Origin: Gorsachius magnificus
Taxonomy: Eukaryota > Chordata > Aves > Pelecaniformes > Ardeidae
Direction of reading: 5' to 3'
NCBI GenBank assembly: GCA_034008185.1
Contig: CM067084.1
Location: 38,329,099 to 38,393,098 of the forward strand
DNA: 64,000 nucleotides
Positions 33,701 through 47,600 of the stretch are shown here, in pieces. The translations under genes and the position numbers were made by a program. Under the pieces are notes generated by a model. The model saw only the letters and a program-made list of their open reading frames with translations, made no database searches and had not been told where the DNA came from. Position 1 is the first letter of the stretch, and every line of letters starts with the position of its first letter.

Positions 33701-34959
33701 AATCTTCATTTACAATAAATGAAATGATAAAGTAAGGTCAAGCCCATTTATCTCAGCTTTGGCTACTTGTCCTGGGCCTTCTGGTCCATGGAATTTGGAT
33801 ATAAACTGCTTGTCTAGTGAGGCACAGCATTGGCATGGTGATGGTTGCTTTAGAAGTGACCATTTTCTTAGGGCAGGATTCAACAGAAACATTTGCCTCA
33901 GTGAGATTTGGGTGTCTAGCCATATGGGTGTACTAGTAGGAATGTTTGCCTTAAGACCATTTACCTTCTTAGCCCCAAAATCATCTTCTTTCTCTTTTTA
34001 TTATTAAGGTTCTCTTGTGAGAGAGACATTATTTATATGTCTCTTGTGTGACCAGTGACTTGATGGTTTACAGCGCATAGGGATAATGCAATTTTGAGAA
34101 CAGTTTTCTGTTGTTTTTTCTGGGTTCAGGCATGGTATCAGAGGCTCCTAGAGATGCAGTAACCTTCTTCTGCACTCCAAGGTTACAGAACTGGGCAGAA
34201 AACAAGTACAGCCAAGGGAAGCATGTAGGTACCTTATCATTTAAGATCTCCTGGCTCCCCTAGCACAATTTATTGTGCAGTCTTGCTATGTCATGTTGTC
34301 GAGTTGTCTTAATCACTTAGTCTGTTGAGATTTGCCCAAGAAATTTCTCATCTTATGTGTGCAGAGAAATACTACATTCCTTTGGTTTCTTTTTGTAAAA
34401 AAAAAATTCACCAAAGGACCTGTGCTGTGAAAGAATGGAAGGAAGTGAGTTTTATAAATGGCATTTTAAAAGTAGTAGAATCTCCCCCTTCCTATGGAAC
34501 AGAAAGTTGCCTCGCTCACTGTGTGTGAATCTGCTCCTCCAGGAGAGGGTTCCAAGAAGGAAATGTGCCAGGCAATCATGATTGTAACAAAGTCCTCATG
34601 AAGGGTGGGTCTGGTCAACAGGTAATATTTATTTCAAAAGTTTCCTTCTCCATCTAGCTCTTGCCTTAGTCTTTCAAGCACCTTTTGGCTTGAGTGGGTG
34701 TTGTGTGAGAAAGCTTCAGGGAGTTAGATTTTTGGTACTTATCTGCCTGTTAAGAGCAGAAGTAGGAAGGTCTGAGTTAGGCTTGTGTAAATGGGAACTG
34801 GGGGCCTGGCCTGGTTAAGAGATCTGAGTAAAGTGTGATGCATCTGGAATCAGGACTTCAAGAATTTGGATTCGGCTTGTGCTTGGAGAGTGGGAGGGGT
34901 CTTCTTGCACCAGTTGTTGTGCATTGCAGATAGGATGCAGTTTGCCATGTGAGCTTATT

Positions 34960-36490
34960 CATAGCATCTTTGAATACCAGGTTGGAAGGGACCTCAAGGA
35001 TCATCTGGTCCAACCTTTCTTGGCAAAAGCACAGTCTAGACAAGATGGCCCAGCACTCTGTCCAGACGAATCATAGAAGTGTCCAGTGTTGGGGAATCCA
35101 CCGCTTCCCTTGGAAGATTATTCCAATGGCTGATTGTTCTCATGGTGAAAAACTTTCCTCTTGTGTCCAATCAGAATCTCCCCAGGAGTAACTTGTACCC
35201 ATTATCCCTTGTCTTTTCCATGTAACTCCTTGTAAAAAGGGAGTCTCTATCTTCTTTGTAGCCACCCTTTAAATACTGAAACATGGTGATAAGGTGTCCC
35301 CTAAGCCTTTTTTTCTGAAGGCTGAACAAACTCCTCCTACAGCAGGCCTCCCAGTCCTTTGACCACCTTTGTGGTCCTTCTCTGGACCTTCCCCAGCCTG
35401 TCCACATCTTTTTTGTATAGCAGGGACCAGAACTGAACACAGTATCCCACGTGTGGCCTGGCAAGTGCTGAGTGGGATAATGACTTCTTTATCTCTGCTG
35501 GTGATGCCCTTGCTGATGTAACCCAGTACCCCGTTGGCTTTCCTTGCCGCAGCGGCACACTGCTCACTCATATTGAGTTGCTTGTCCACTAGGACCCCCA
35601 GGTCCTTTTCCACAGAGCTGCTCGCCAGCTGGGTAGATCCCAGCCTGTACTGTGCTCCTGGATTATATTTTCCCAGGTGCAAGACCTTACAGTTGTCATA
35701 AGGTCCTTGTTAGCCCACTCTTCCAGCCTACCCAGGTCTTCCTGCAGGGCAGCTCTCCCTTCCAAAGTGCCCACTGCTCCACTGAGTTTGGTATCAGCAG
35801 CAAACATCATGAGGGTACGCTTCATCCCATCATTCAGATCACTTAGGAAGATATTAAACAGTGTTGGACTCAATATTGATCTCTGGGGAACCCCACCTGT
35901 GACAGGTTGCCAGTTTGACAAGGAGCTATTTGCCACCACCCTCTGGGTGCGGCCTGTCAGCCCATTCTCCCCCCCACCGCACAGGCAACTTGTCTAGACC
36001 ATAACATATCCATTCTTCTAGAAAAGAGTCTGTGGGAAACCGTACTGAAAGCCTTGGAGAAATCCAGGTAGCCAATGTCCACCACTCGCCTCGCATGAAC
36101 CAAGCAGGTTACTTTGCTGTAGAAGACAATCAATCAGGTTTGTCAAGCACCATTTGCCCTTGGTGAATCCGTGCTGGCTTTTCCCAGTCACGTGCTTCAT
36201 TTGACTTGTGATAGCCCCCAGGAGGATTAGTTCCATAACTTTCCCAGGGACTGAAGTATGGTGGATGGGCCTGTAATTTCCCAGATCCTCCTTTAAGCAC
36301 CCACGTAGATGGGGGTGACACTAGCGTTCTTCCATTCTTCTGGGATGTCCTGCAATCTCCACAACTTCTCAAAGATTATGGCGAGCAGCCTCACGACGAT
36401 GTCAGCCAGGTCTCTTAACACCCTTGGGTGGATATTGTCAGGGCCCATGGATCTGTAGGGGTCAAGCTCCTGTAGAAGTTCACATGCCAT
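34960..36490 (-). mobile_element. Divergent CR1 LINE fragment with broken RT
   Basis: Minus-strand pieces in several frames match CR1 ORF2: [51 protein letters not shown] and [15 protein letters not shown]. Catalytic FADD reads FAAD and the frame is interrupted repeatedly. The 3' end has lost the clean catagaatc repeat. It differs strongly from the 3920 and 42798 copies, so it is an older or different subfamily. Confidence 0.92.
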
Positions 36491-39400
36491 TCACTGATGG
36501 TGGGTCTGTGTTTGCATCAACCTGGATTTTTGTTCCCAAGGCCTGGGGCCCAGCAGTGCTGGTAAAGACAGAAGAACTCAATTTTAGCTAATCTTTTTAA
36601 TGTGGAAATCCTTTCAGCCTCTGTGGCTATAAGGGGAAAAGAGAGAACAAGTAAATATACTGAAACCTTTTCAGCACTAATATACAGTATGCTGAATATA
36701 AACTGTAATGTTAGGGTTCTCCCAGGAAAAGAAGGTGATTTTTTATTATTATTTCCCAGGATTGGAAACGTTTCATTCATGGTATGATTAAGGAAAGCAC
36801 TATCTACTGGAAATGTGATTTTGTTGAGTGTTTATCTATTTCACCAGGACAGGAGGTCTCAAAAGGTATAAAAGATAGAGGAAACACAGGAATTTTTCCT
36901 CCTAACCCTTTCCTTCACCATTTTCTGCATAAATAATTGTTATGCATGTTAAGAGAAACTCTTCTACTGGCATATTTTCAGTCTGAGTTTAATGACGAGC
37001 TTTTGCCAAATGATTCCAATTTATAGCTTAACATTGCACTGAAACTTTACGTTCACAAAAATACATAAAGGCTCAGGTATAAGAATACACAATTTTTTTA
37101 GTCAATAAGCTGGAAGGGCCTAGTCAAGCAACTGGTTTAGGTCAATTTTATCAGTAATAGGCCCATTTCATCTGACATCTCTATTAAACTCTACAGGAAG
37201 CAATACAGCTTCATTAGCATTTATATTCTGGAGTCTGACTCAGTGCTGTCATTAATCCTGATAGGATTGTTGGAGGATATTAAATTCTTCCAAGAAACTG
37301 CTGCCATCAGAAGTTAAAAATAAAGTTTATTATTTAAAAAAGTGTTTTTCAAAAGTTAAGCCACAGAATGAAGAGTCAGTGCTTCAGTGCATGAGTTGGA
37401 GAAGTGGGTTTGCTTTTTCCTCTTGATTTAAATGATTACAGTAGGAATTTTGAGCTAGAATCTTGCCCAGTTTCAATTCAGTTTTCACGCTCTTTAGCGC
37501 TGCCCTTGAGAGGCAACTAGTGACATATCAGCTAGAGATGGGATTTCCTGTGGGACATAAAATTGACAAGTTGAATTCCCCATGCTTCAGTTCCACTTGA
37601 AAGAGCATTCAAAAGCTATCTCCATACCTGCCAGAGCTTCAGGCCACCCAGAACTTTTACTAGGTGAGAAGCTGAGATATGCCAGGATGTTTTTTATCTG
37701 TAGAGTAAGCATAAGTTTGCATAACTGGGAATCAAGCACTTAAAAAATAAGGCAAGTGCAAATACTTCTGCACTTTATCTTGTCATGTCTATATCCATTT
37801 TTATTCCTATACTGTACCTCTGCATTCTGCATGGGGCTTCTGGTAGGATTTGAGTAGACCTGCATCAGATTCCAACTGATAAGGAGTCACACAGCCATGC
37901 TGTACTTTGGTTTCCCTTCTGTAAAATAGTGATGCCAGAATTCATTTTGTTGATAGCACCCTGAGATTTTCTGACAGAAAGCCCTGCAGGAGCACTGTTT
38001 TACTACATACCAATTTACAACATGTTTTACTTCAACATTAAATAGTCCTGTTTCTGAAGACACCACTGGAGCTAATTGTTAATATCCACATTTTACACAT
38101 GCCAAGTGACTATTTCAAGACTGCGGTCAGTGGTGTTGTCACAGGTCTGAGGGACCAATATAGTAGCCTCTCTTCAAGTCAACCAGATTTGAAAGTACAT
38201 CTTTGATAGCATAAGCTCCTAATGAGAAGGGTCCTATGCTGCTTCAGAAAACAAACAATGTCTCCTTTTGGTGGTAGCAGGCCTCTCTCAATGGCTATGG
38301 CTCTCTACAGTGTGACTGCATGTCTCTTGGGGATGTCTTGATGAGCAGTCATTGGATGCTTTTCCGGTTTTTGCAAAGCTCATTCCATGGGGTCATGCCT
38401 GTGACATTTCCAGTAGAACAGAAAGAATAGATCTTATAGAAATGAAAACATGAAATCTTGGGACTCTTCACATCCTGTGAAGAAAACTTTCAGTAGCTTC
38501 TGAATTTGCAGCCATTCCAGATGATGCAGCTTTGTGGCTCATCTTCTCCATAGGTATTGTCTTGGGAGAAAGGTACGTAGTAAGACCCATATAACGGTAA
38601 AAATGAGTCCAAACCAAATCAACTCATATCCAAATTAGCATAAAGCAGAGCCTAAGACATAGAACTGTAACTTGGATCTTAGAATCGCTAACAATACTTA
38701 AGCCTATTTTGTTGTGTTATTAAACTCTGAGAACAGAAGGAATTTTCCTACATATATTCTCATACATAAGCCTTCTGGAAAAGATTTGGGGAAGCTAAAT
38801 TATTTATGTTCACAAGAGCCCCTGCTCATATGCGTGATGCAGGGCTTGGAGAAGGCTGATTTGTCTTCATAAACATCTTGGGTACTGTTATGTTTCACTG
38901 TTGATTTAAATATTATTTGAACACAGCTGCTGGCTTAGCAGTGATGGTGAGGGGCTGGCTCCAGAGGCTTATGGATTTCTTCCAGTCCCAGGCCCCTTCC
39001 TGTCACCCCATTTGCTAATACAGGGGGAACAGAGGCATTGGGATCCTCAGTGTGAGTTCTCGAGGTCGGCTCCTGTATCCCACTCACTTTCACTAACATG
39101 GCGTGCCTACGCCTTTCTTGAGGAGAGGACTCATGATTCCTCATGATTGAGAAACAAGGTAGGTTTCATCATGTGAGCTGGTGTTTGTGCTCATGTTACA
39201 GGCACTGGAGGTCTAGTCACATCGGTGAAGTAACAGAAAATTAAGACAACTACAAATAAGTCTCTATAATAAGAACTTGTAGGTTGAGGAATCATGCAGT
39301 TGATTCAGATGATATAGAGTTGGTTTTTTTTTTTTTCTTAATTCTACTTTTTCTATATGTTTAATCTACCTCTATTCTTGGTGGGCTTGGGTGTTTGGTG

Positions 39401-41619
39401 AGGGTTTTTTAGTGTTTGCTGTTACGTATAATTTGCCGTTATATTTTATGTGTGTTGGAGCCTGTTTTAGCACTCTTAGCTGGCTAGCTTCCTGGCTTAG
39501 CAAGCCAAAATTTCCTGTTCCCTAATTCTGACACTCAAAGAATGTGGAGGGTCACCAGGAACCCTGAGCAAGAAGCTGCCATCGTTGGTGTTCTGGTCTT
39601 AGTAGTATTGCTATCTTTCTGTCCAGGTGAGGGAAAATCATCTCTCTCTCTTTTTCCTGTTCTGTTTATGGTGGAGTATTTTTATGTATGTCTTAGGCTA
39701 CTTGAACTCTCTTTTATCATGTGTTTGGATGATGCTCAACACTTTTGAATCATGGTCTCTTAATAACTAGTGATTAATATAACAGATCAATATAAAGAAC
39801 AATGCTGTGTTGCTCTGAATGTCCTCTTTCTTGTGTAAATTGTGTTCCATAGTCTGCACCTAATGAAATTCACTTCTGTAGATGTGACGAACACTGAAGT
39901 AAGCTGCCTTCCTGTCCTCAGTGTCCACCTACAAAAGGAGTTCCTATTAGCTCTGAAGACCCATTCTGCCTGCTATCTTACTTAGCTCTTTTTTGTTTTT
40001 AATTTCCTGATTCTGAACACACCATCAAGAGAAGAATGAACAAACTTTCTAATCCCAACTTCAGTTTTGCTCATATATTGTCTGTATACATAACAGAAAA
40101 ACTGACTTGATGAAAGGCTGAAAGAGTTGACGAAAATCTCCTAAATCCAATGAGCCTGCATTGGACTCTTTTGATCTAGAATTCTTAGGTTACAGCAGGG
40201 AGAACAGAACAACGTGGAAAATGGCATGAAAGGCACCAGAAGAGAGTTTTGTTAGGCTCCTTAAGTTGAAATCCATTTGCTGCCCTGCCCTTTGCTAGCA
40301 TTGGCGCCTCTAGAGCATTTGGATAAATGTTTGTAAATGGAAAAAATAGTTCAGATTATTTTTTTCAGGTTCCAATTAATAAAATGCACTTGTCACATGT
40401 GGGTTTGTTTTCCCCAGATGCCTGCTGTTCCTTTTCACTTGGAGACTATAGCTATGGTAAATTAAAGTCTTTTTTTTAATTTTTACTTGAAAGAATCAGG
40501 AAATACTGATGGTTTAATGATTGCAAAGGATTCATTATTTAGACAATAGAGTGCCTTGGGAATAGTTGGAATCTTTTGGACCACAGAAGAGGTTGTGGGC
40601 AAAAAGTAGTTGTGCTACAGACCAGTGCATGAAATACAGTGCGTGCAGATCAGAACTGGAGATGCATTAGGGATATATATCTTGAAGTCATTGCATGAAA
40701 TCTTTGCTAACCCACACACCTAGGACAAATTAGCCTTTTACGTTGAAATATTCAGTTTTACTTGGAATAGTAAGCTGAGTGCAGGGTAGTAAGTTGAACA
40801 GTCTGACTCAGTTAAAAGGTGAGGAGAAATCTGCAGATCAGACACCGCACTTATTTTGGCACATTAAACCTGCTTCTTGACACCTGGTGGGTTTTCTTTG
40901 ATGATTATTAAACAAGCGGCAAACAGTTCATAGTATTTACGTTGCTAGTGGAGGAAAAGAAGCACTACAGACAGAAGCATTACTTCCCCCTGCTGGTATT
41001 TTGTATAAGAAATTTGCCCTGGAAAAAATGAGTATCACGCACCACAGTTTGGTAGCTAGAACTGACAGGGTACAGCGCGAACATCTTACTGGTGCATAAA
41101 CTGCGTGGTGTTTCTCTTCAGTGATTCCTTAGGACTGTGTGAAGGGAAGAAACCATTCAGCATAAGCATGCAATGACTGGTGATAACTGGGAAATGGCAA
41201 GCTTGGTTATGAAAATATCTATGAAGAAATAACTGGAATTTTTTTTGTTTTTAAATACTGCAAGGGCAAAAGGAAATACCTCTTAATTCTCCTTGTAACT
41301 CCAGTATTAAGCATGGGAAAATAGGACACAGGAGCTTATGTCCTTTAAAACAAAATTGCACATTTAAAGCTAAGGAAGTAGAAAATTTTATAACAAAACT
41401 ACAAAAAATGTGAAGTGAAATTAAACCTGGGAAGCTGGGTTAGGTGGAAAGAGGCTGGGCAATAGCTATCGTGTCTCTGATCAGTGCAGGCAGCAAAAAG
41501 GTCCCTTGGGCTTTCAAGCTGGAAGTGATCATGCAGTTTTGCTTCTTAATTCAGTGCTCTTTGATGGATCTCAAGTCTCTTGTAGGAAGTGGCATACTGA
41601 AAATTAACTGCTCCATAAG
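36491..41619. other. Intergenic, no gene recognised
   Basis: AT-rich sequence with T and A runs (for example near 39328). Nothing in it resembles a known exon, RNA gene or mobile element that I can name. Confidence 0.6.
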
Positions 41620-42142
41620 TGTTATGGTTTAACCTGGCAGGCAGTTGAACACCACGCAGCCGCTTGCTCACTGCCTCACCACACTCAGTGGCATGGAGGA
41701 GAGAATCGGGGGAAAAAAAAAAGGTAAAGCCCATGAGTCGAGTTAAAGACAGCAGAGGAAAAAAGTAATAATAACAGAATATACAGAATATACAAAACAT
41801 GTGATGCACAATACAATTGCTCACCACCTGCTGACGGATGCCCAGCCCATCCCCAAGCAGCAATTGCTGCCCCCCTGTTTCTATACTGAGCATGACATCC
41901 TATGCTCTGGAATGGCCCTTTGGCCACTTGGGGTCAGCTGTCCTTGGCTGTGCCCCCTCCCAGCTTCTTGTGCACCTGGCAGAGCAGGGGAAGCTGAAAA
42001 GTCCTTGACTGGTATAAGCACTGCTCAGCAACAACTAAAACATCCATGTGTTGGCAGCATTTTTCTCATCCTAAATCTAAAACACAGCACTATGCCAGCT
42101 ACCTGGAAGAAAATTAACTCTATCCCAGCTGAAACCAGGACC
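41620..42142 (-). mobile_element. Solo LTR, same family as the outer LTR at 19021
   Basis: A 523-bp block parallels both halves of the interrupted LTR at 19021-20688 without the nested insert. The flanks are ATAAG (41615-41619) and ATAAT (42143-42147), which could be a 5-bp target duplication with one later change. No internal retroviral genes are attached. Confidence 0.87.
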
Positions 42143-42797
42143 ATAATCAACTACAGGTTAAACCGTGCACCAAAATGAAATTATTCAGGCAGTATGTTGT
42201 GGTTAAAGAATCTAACAAATGTGGCTCTTCACAAAAATGTGAAGGAATGTTGAGTTGTGTGCGGGGAGATTGCAAATGAGGCAGCTGAGTGCACTGCGTG
42301 AGCCAGCCATCTTACACTAATCTCCCATGGAAAATGCTGGAAGCCTGACAGCTCATTTTATTGTGTGTAGAGGTCATGAAGAGAAAGGCGTAGAATATTC
42401 TTGTTATTTGTTTAAAATGTACCGGGTTTATGACATAAAAGCAGTCCACTCCTATTGGGTTCCAGAGCATTAGGACAATGCCCCCTCTGGAGACCTAACA
42501 CACCCAGACCTCTTCCAGCAAAGCTGCATTGCAGGAGATCAGACGTTAAGTGCTGTTAATGTTGTGATTGAAAGCTATCCTAAATAGGAATTTGATACAG
42601 GATTCCCTTTCTCCACAGAAAAAATTTCTGACGTATAGTCACAGTGTAGCAATTCAATGTAAAAAAAGATTGTGCATCTGGCAAGTAATTAGACCAATTG
42701 AGCTGCATGAATTGGCTCTCATTAAAAAAAATGTAAGTGTTTTTCAGTGTAGAGGTGAGCAAATCATGTCCTTGATTTGTTCTGCATATTAGGAATT
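42143..42797. other. Short spacer between LTR and CR1
   Basis: About 650 bp of unique-looking sequence. Nothing recognised. Confidence 0.6.
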
Positions 42798-44623
42798 CAT
42801 AGAATCATAGAATCATAGAATGTTTTTGGTTGGAAGGGACCCCTAGAGGTCATCTAGTCCAACCCCCCTGCAGTGAGCAGGGACACCACTAACTAGATCA
42901 GGTTGCTCAGAGCCCCGTCCAACCTGGCCTTGAATGTTCCCAGGGATGGGGCCTCTAACACCTCTCTGGGCAACCCGTTCCAGTGTTTCACCACCCTCGT
43001 TGTAAAGAGTTTCCTCCTTATATCCAGTCTAAACCTACCCTGGTTTAGTTTAAACCATTACCCCTTGTCCTGTCACAGCTGGCCCTACTAAAAAGATTTT
43101 CCCCATCTTTCCTATAGGCCCCCTTTAGATACTGAAAGGCCGTAATCAGGTCTGCCCACAGCCTTCTCTTCTCCAGGCTGAACAAGCCCAACTCTCTCAG
43201 CCTGTCCTCATAGGAGAGGTGCTCCAGCCCTCGGATCATTTTTGTAGCCCTCCTCTGGACCCGCTCCAACAGTTCCATGTCCTTCTTGTGCTGAGGGCTC
43301 CAGAGCTGGACGCAGTACTCCAGGTGAGGTCTCACCAGAGCAGAGTAGAGGGGCAGAATCACCTCCCTCGACCTGCTGGCCACGCTTCTCCTGATGCAGC
43401 CCAGAGCACGGTTGGCCTTCTGGGCCACCAGCGCACATTGCCGGCTCATGTCCAGCTTTTCATCCACCAGCACCCCCAAGTCTCTCTCGGCAAGGCTGCT
43501 CTTGATCCTTTCTTCCCCCAGCCTGTATTGATACTGGGGGTTACCCCAACCCAGGTGCATGACCTTGCACTTGGCCTTGTTGAACCTCATGAGGTTCACA
43601 CAGGCCCACCTCTCCAGCCTGTCCAGGTCTCTCTGGATGACATCCCGTCCTTCTGGTGTGTCAACCGCACCACTCAGTTTGGTGTCATCCGCAAACTTGC
43701 TGAGGGTGCACTCAATCTCGCTGTCTAAGTCATTGATGAATATATTAAACAGCACCGGTCCCAGTACGGACCCCTGAGGGACACCACTCATCACCAGTCT
43801 CCATCCCGACATTGAGCCATTGACCACTACCCTCTGGATGCGACCATCCAGCCAGTTCCTTATCCACCGAACAGTCCACCCATCAAATCCATAGCTCTCC
43901 AATTTAGAGAGAAGGATGTTGTGGGGGACCGTGTCAAAGGCTTTGCAGAAGTCCAGATAGATGACATCCATTGGTTTTCCTTTGACCACTGTTGTCACAC
44001 CGTCATAGAAAGCCACTAGGTTCGTCAGGCAGGACTTGCCCTTGGTGAAGCCATGCTGGCTATCTCGAATTATCTCCCTGGCCTCCATGTGCCTTAGCAT
44101 AGCTTCTAGGAGGATCTGTTCCATGATCTTCCCAGGCACAGAGGTGAGGCTGACAGGTCGGTAGTTCCGGGGGTCTTCCTTTCTACCCTTTTTGAAAATG
44201 GGCACAATGTTTCCCTTCTTCCAGTCACCAGGGGCTTCACCTGACTGCCATGACTTTTCAAATATCATGGAGAGAGGCTTGGCGGTTACATCAGCCAATT
44301 CCCTCAGGACTCTGGGATGCATCTCATCAGGTCCCATGGACTTATGTGTGTTCAGGTTCCTCAGGTGGTCACGAACCTGATCTTCTCCTACAGTGGGAGG
44401 GGTTTTGCCTTCCCAGTCCCCCTCATGCCATCCATCAACTCGGGTGGGGTGAGGAGAGAGGTTGCCAGTGAAGACTGAGGCAAAAAAGTTGTTGAGTACC
44501 TCAGCCTTCTCCTCATCTGCTGTTACCAGCTTGCCGGTCTCGCTCATCAGCAGGGGTACGCTTTCTTTAACCATCCTTTTCCGGCTGATATACCTGTAGA
44601 AACCCTTCTTATTACTCTTTGCA
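42798..44623 (-). mobile_element. CR1 LINE, 5'-truncated, RT frame open throughout
   Basis: This copy is very close in sequence to the element at 3920 and begins with the same catagaatcatagaatc tail complement. On the minus strand the ORF2 frame is open from the 5' break near 44623 to the stop at 43045, about 526 codons. It covers the whole reverse transcriptase, including [25 protein letters not shown] and [13 protein letters not shown], plus the C-terminal domain. The endonuclease and everything upstream are absent, so the element itself cannot be autonomous. The 5' break joins a TTA repeat. Confidence 0.96.
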
Positions 44624-44642
44624 TATTATTATTATTATTATT
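44624..44642. repeat. (TAT)n microsatellite at the CR1 5' junction
   Basis: Six tandem TAT/TTA units abut the truncated 5' end of the CR1. Confidence 0.9.
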
Positions 44643-47600
44643 CTTTGATTATTTGTACCTTGTAAGTGATGTGTTAATTTTAAAGTTTTTAGACTAATTG
44701 TGTATATTTGACTGAGATAATTTAATACTGCCTTCACAATCTGATGGGGTTACTCAGGAAGGTGTGCAGAAGCCTTTTCTCATATTAAGTCTTTCAAGAA
44801 TTAGCTGTACTTAAAGGAAACTTAAAGAATCTGTGAATTATATAGACCTGCTCGAAGTTGGGTTGCTGTGGTATTTTACTGGCTACATAGTTCTAGTGTT
44901 GTTTTATTTTTCTTATCCCATTAACAAAAAATTATATGTTAAATTCTTGTTGCAAAGGACCCAGTCCAGTAGTTAGCCTGTCTAGACTGGTAAACACAGC
45001 CTCCTTGCATTTTTGTCAGTACACAGGCCCACACAAAATCTGCAAGTCACATCACTTAAATTATTGCCGCCTTTTTTTTTCTTTTCATTTAATCCCTCTG
45101 AGACTGCAGCTTTTGGAAGAAGAAGCTGCATGTCTGGTCCTGGTACTTAAGGGTTCCTTAAATGGCTTTTGACCAGCTTCTGAGCAGGGGGTGGGAGGTT
45201 CTGTCCTACAGGTCTGTGCTGTATTACTGCCTTAGTGACATGCCTTTCTCCTGATGTTCAGAAGTGCCGAGTTCCCCCAACCTCAGCTGGGTTTGTGGGT
45301 CAGACCAGCCTTGCCAGTCCGTCCCTGGATCGCTGGCCCCACTGGGCAGCCCCACACAGCTCCGTGCTGCCCCAGCAACACCTTTGTGACATCTGGGTTC
45401 CTGGCTCCCAGGCATGCAGGCCAGGATGTAGCACCAGTTTCTTCAGGCCGAGCTAGAAGGTATGTGTGGCAGTATGTCTCTCATTAGGTCTTTTCTCTAA
45501 TTTTTTTAAAATATTCCTTCTGGAAAGCCTATTTGTGCATCAGAGAATAGGGACTCCAAGGAAATTGGCTGCTTATCTGAAGTGGGGGGTGAGGGGAAGG
45601 GCAGGCACTTAAGTCTCCTCTCCCTTCCCTGAGTGTAGATCGACAGGAACCCAGAAGATAGCTGTGGAGCCAGGGCAGCAACTGCAAGTTCAAAGTCAGG
45701 CACTCCGTATTTGGTCCTGGGCAGTCTGGTATGAACCTTAAGGAAAGACGATCCACAGCTGTCCATTGCCTTGGCTTGTATTATCACAGGATTAATTGCT
45801 GTGGGCAGCATGGTGGGTATGACACCAAGGCATACGTCAGCAGCTGCTGCCTGCAGAGTTGAAAGCTAGCAGGATGAGGGAACTTGGGTTTCTTGGTTTC
45901 CATTCCATTCCATAGAGAATACGGAACAGGAACAGGAAGAAATTTGATGTCATGAGAAGTGGAAAGGATCAGGTGACCGGTGAATGAATGCAAGGGCTTG
46001 AAAAGCCTTAATTACCCTATTGTTCCATGTGAAGCACTTTTATTGGTACCCCCCTTAAAAGTCATGCCATCCTCCACCTGTCTATTAGAATCGGGCTGCT
46101 CACTTGAAAATTAAGGCCTCAAAAACAGTCATAAATGCTGGGTTTGGTGTATTTGCCTACTTAAATTTTGGGTTGAGTTTCTTAGAAATATGGTAGAATT
46201 GTGACCTGTCGCCAGAACAGTTCATCATTAACTTCTGGAAGTTTTCAGAAGTTGTAAACATAACATCCACAAGTTCAGCTCTATCAATCCTCTTGAATAT
46301 TCTTTTTACAGGCAGCTTTGGAAATGCTTGTAGGCTTAGCTTTGCAGTACCATCCCTCAGTTGTCATTCACAGAAAACATAGACAGTATCTTTGACCTGG
46401 ATCTCCGTGCATACAGTACAGAGGATAAGGGACACTGAACCTGGTGACTCTTTGCTGTTCTTCGGGCAGTCCTGGATGTCTCTTATCTCCTTTTTAGGAG
46501 AGAAAATTGCTACTGCAGCTTTAACTCCAGATTGTTACTACTTTGCTCTGCAAGCTGGATGCTGTGAATCATTTTCTCTGCAAGAAGTCACCTCACCATG
46601 CAAATTGCATGTAAGGCCATTTTTCTGGATTATTATTATTGTTTAACAGCCTGCAGTGTGTCAAATTAATTTCAAGTGGAGAGGGTAAGGTTCCATGAGG
46701 GCTTGCTGCAGATTCAGCTTTAAACATGTCTTTTTGAGGAGTAGGATAGCCATGTAATCCCTCTTGTTTGAGTGCTCTATAGTGATAATTTTGTGCTGTA
46801 ATCCTAGGTCTCTGCCATGCAGTGAGTAGCCTGGCCAAGTACAAATTCTGTGTTGTGTGCATGATATTTCTCTGTTAAGGGAAGGGCAGACAAAAAAGAT
46901 TTCCAGAGGTGTGACTTCTGGCAGCAAGAACATATCTCCACCATAAAACTGCCCCTTTAACTTGGGCTGCCAACTTGGAAGCGTCTTTCCCTGTAGAGTT
47001 GTCTGTCTGGTGTGAGCAAGGTCAGCCAAGTTCAACACCCAGTGGAGCAGCAGTGTACCAAAGCAAAGACCAAGGTCTAGCACGTGGTTAGGAATTAGCA
47101 CTGCCTAAGGAAAAAAAAAAAAAAAGGAAGATGACAAGAGAATATTTATGGCAAAGAGGCTTCTTGTCAGTCAGCTTTTCCAGTGTTTCTGTTGCTAAGA
47201 TTTTGCTTCCTACCATAATGAACTCCTTAGGAATGCAGAACATATTTGAAGATAAGATCGTCCTCATTTGCTTCTGGAGTTTGAGCAGAAATACAAGAAC
47301 TTACAAGTCTTGCACACGTATTTGTGTGATGATGGGAAAGCACATCTTTGATAAAGTAACTTCATTGCATCTTGCTTGTGTGTATGAAAATTTCCTAGCT
47401 AATTGGAAAGAGTTTGTTTAGGTAAGGTGGGCATGCCTGAACCTTTAATGTAGGTATTAGGTAGTCCTTGAGGCAGAGGATCTAGGCATCCAGCAGCCCT
47501 TGCTCTCCACAGCAGCCTCTGTTGCCTGACCCTACAATGATATGAAAGAGGGCCACGGGGGCCTTTTATTTCCCCCTACCAAGTACCCCTCTTTTCCCAG

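Larger units (their letters stand above)
26116..34959. other. Intergenic, no gene recognised
   Basis: Between the PTPN13 polyadenylation region and a CR1 fragment I see no exon with a recognisable product on either strand. It holds a CR1 tail (30250) and an A tract (30693). Moderately long open frames around 29000, 31700-32200 and 32600-33100 have no family resemblance, flanking splice logic or codon pattern that I can support. Confidence 0.6.

Noticed and set aside
46661..47101. A 146-codon minus-strand open frame in the intergenic region
   Set aside because: No recognisable family, no supporting splice or promoter context, and one frame of this size is expected somewhere in 64 kb of six-frame sequence.
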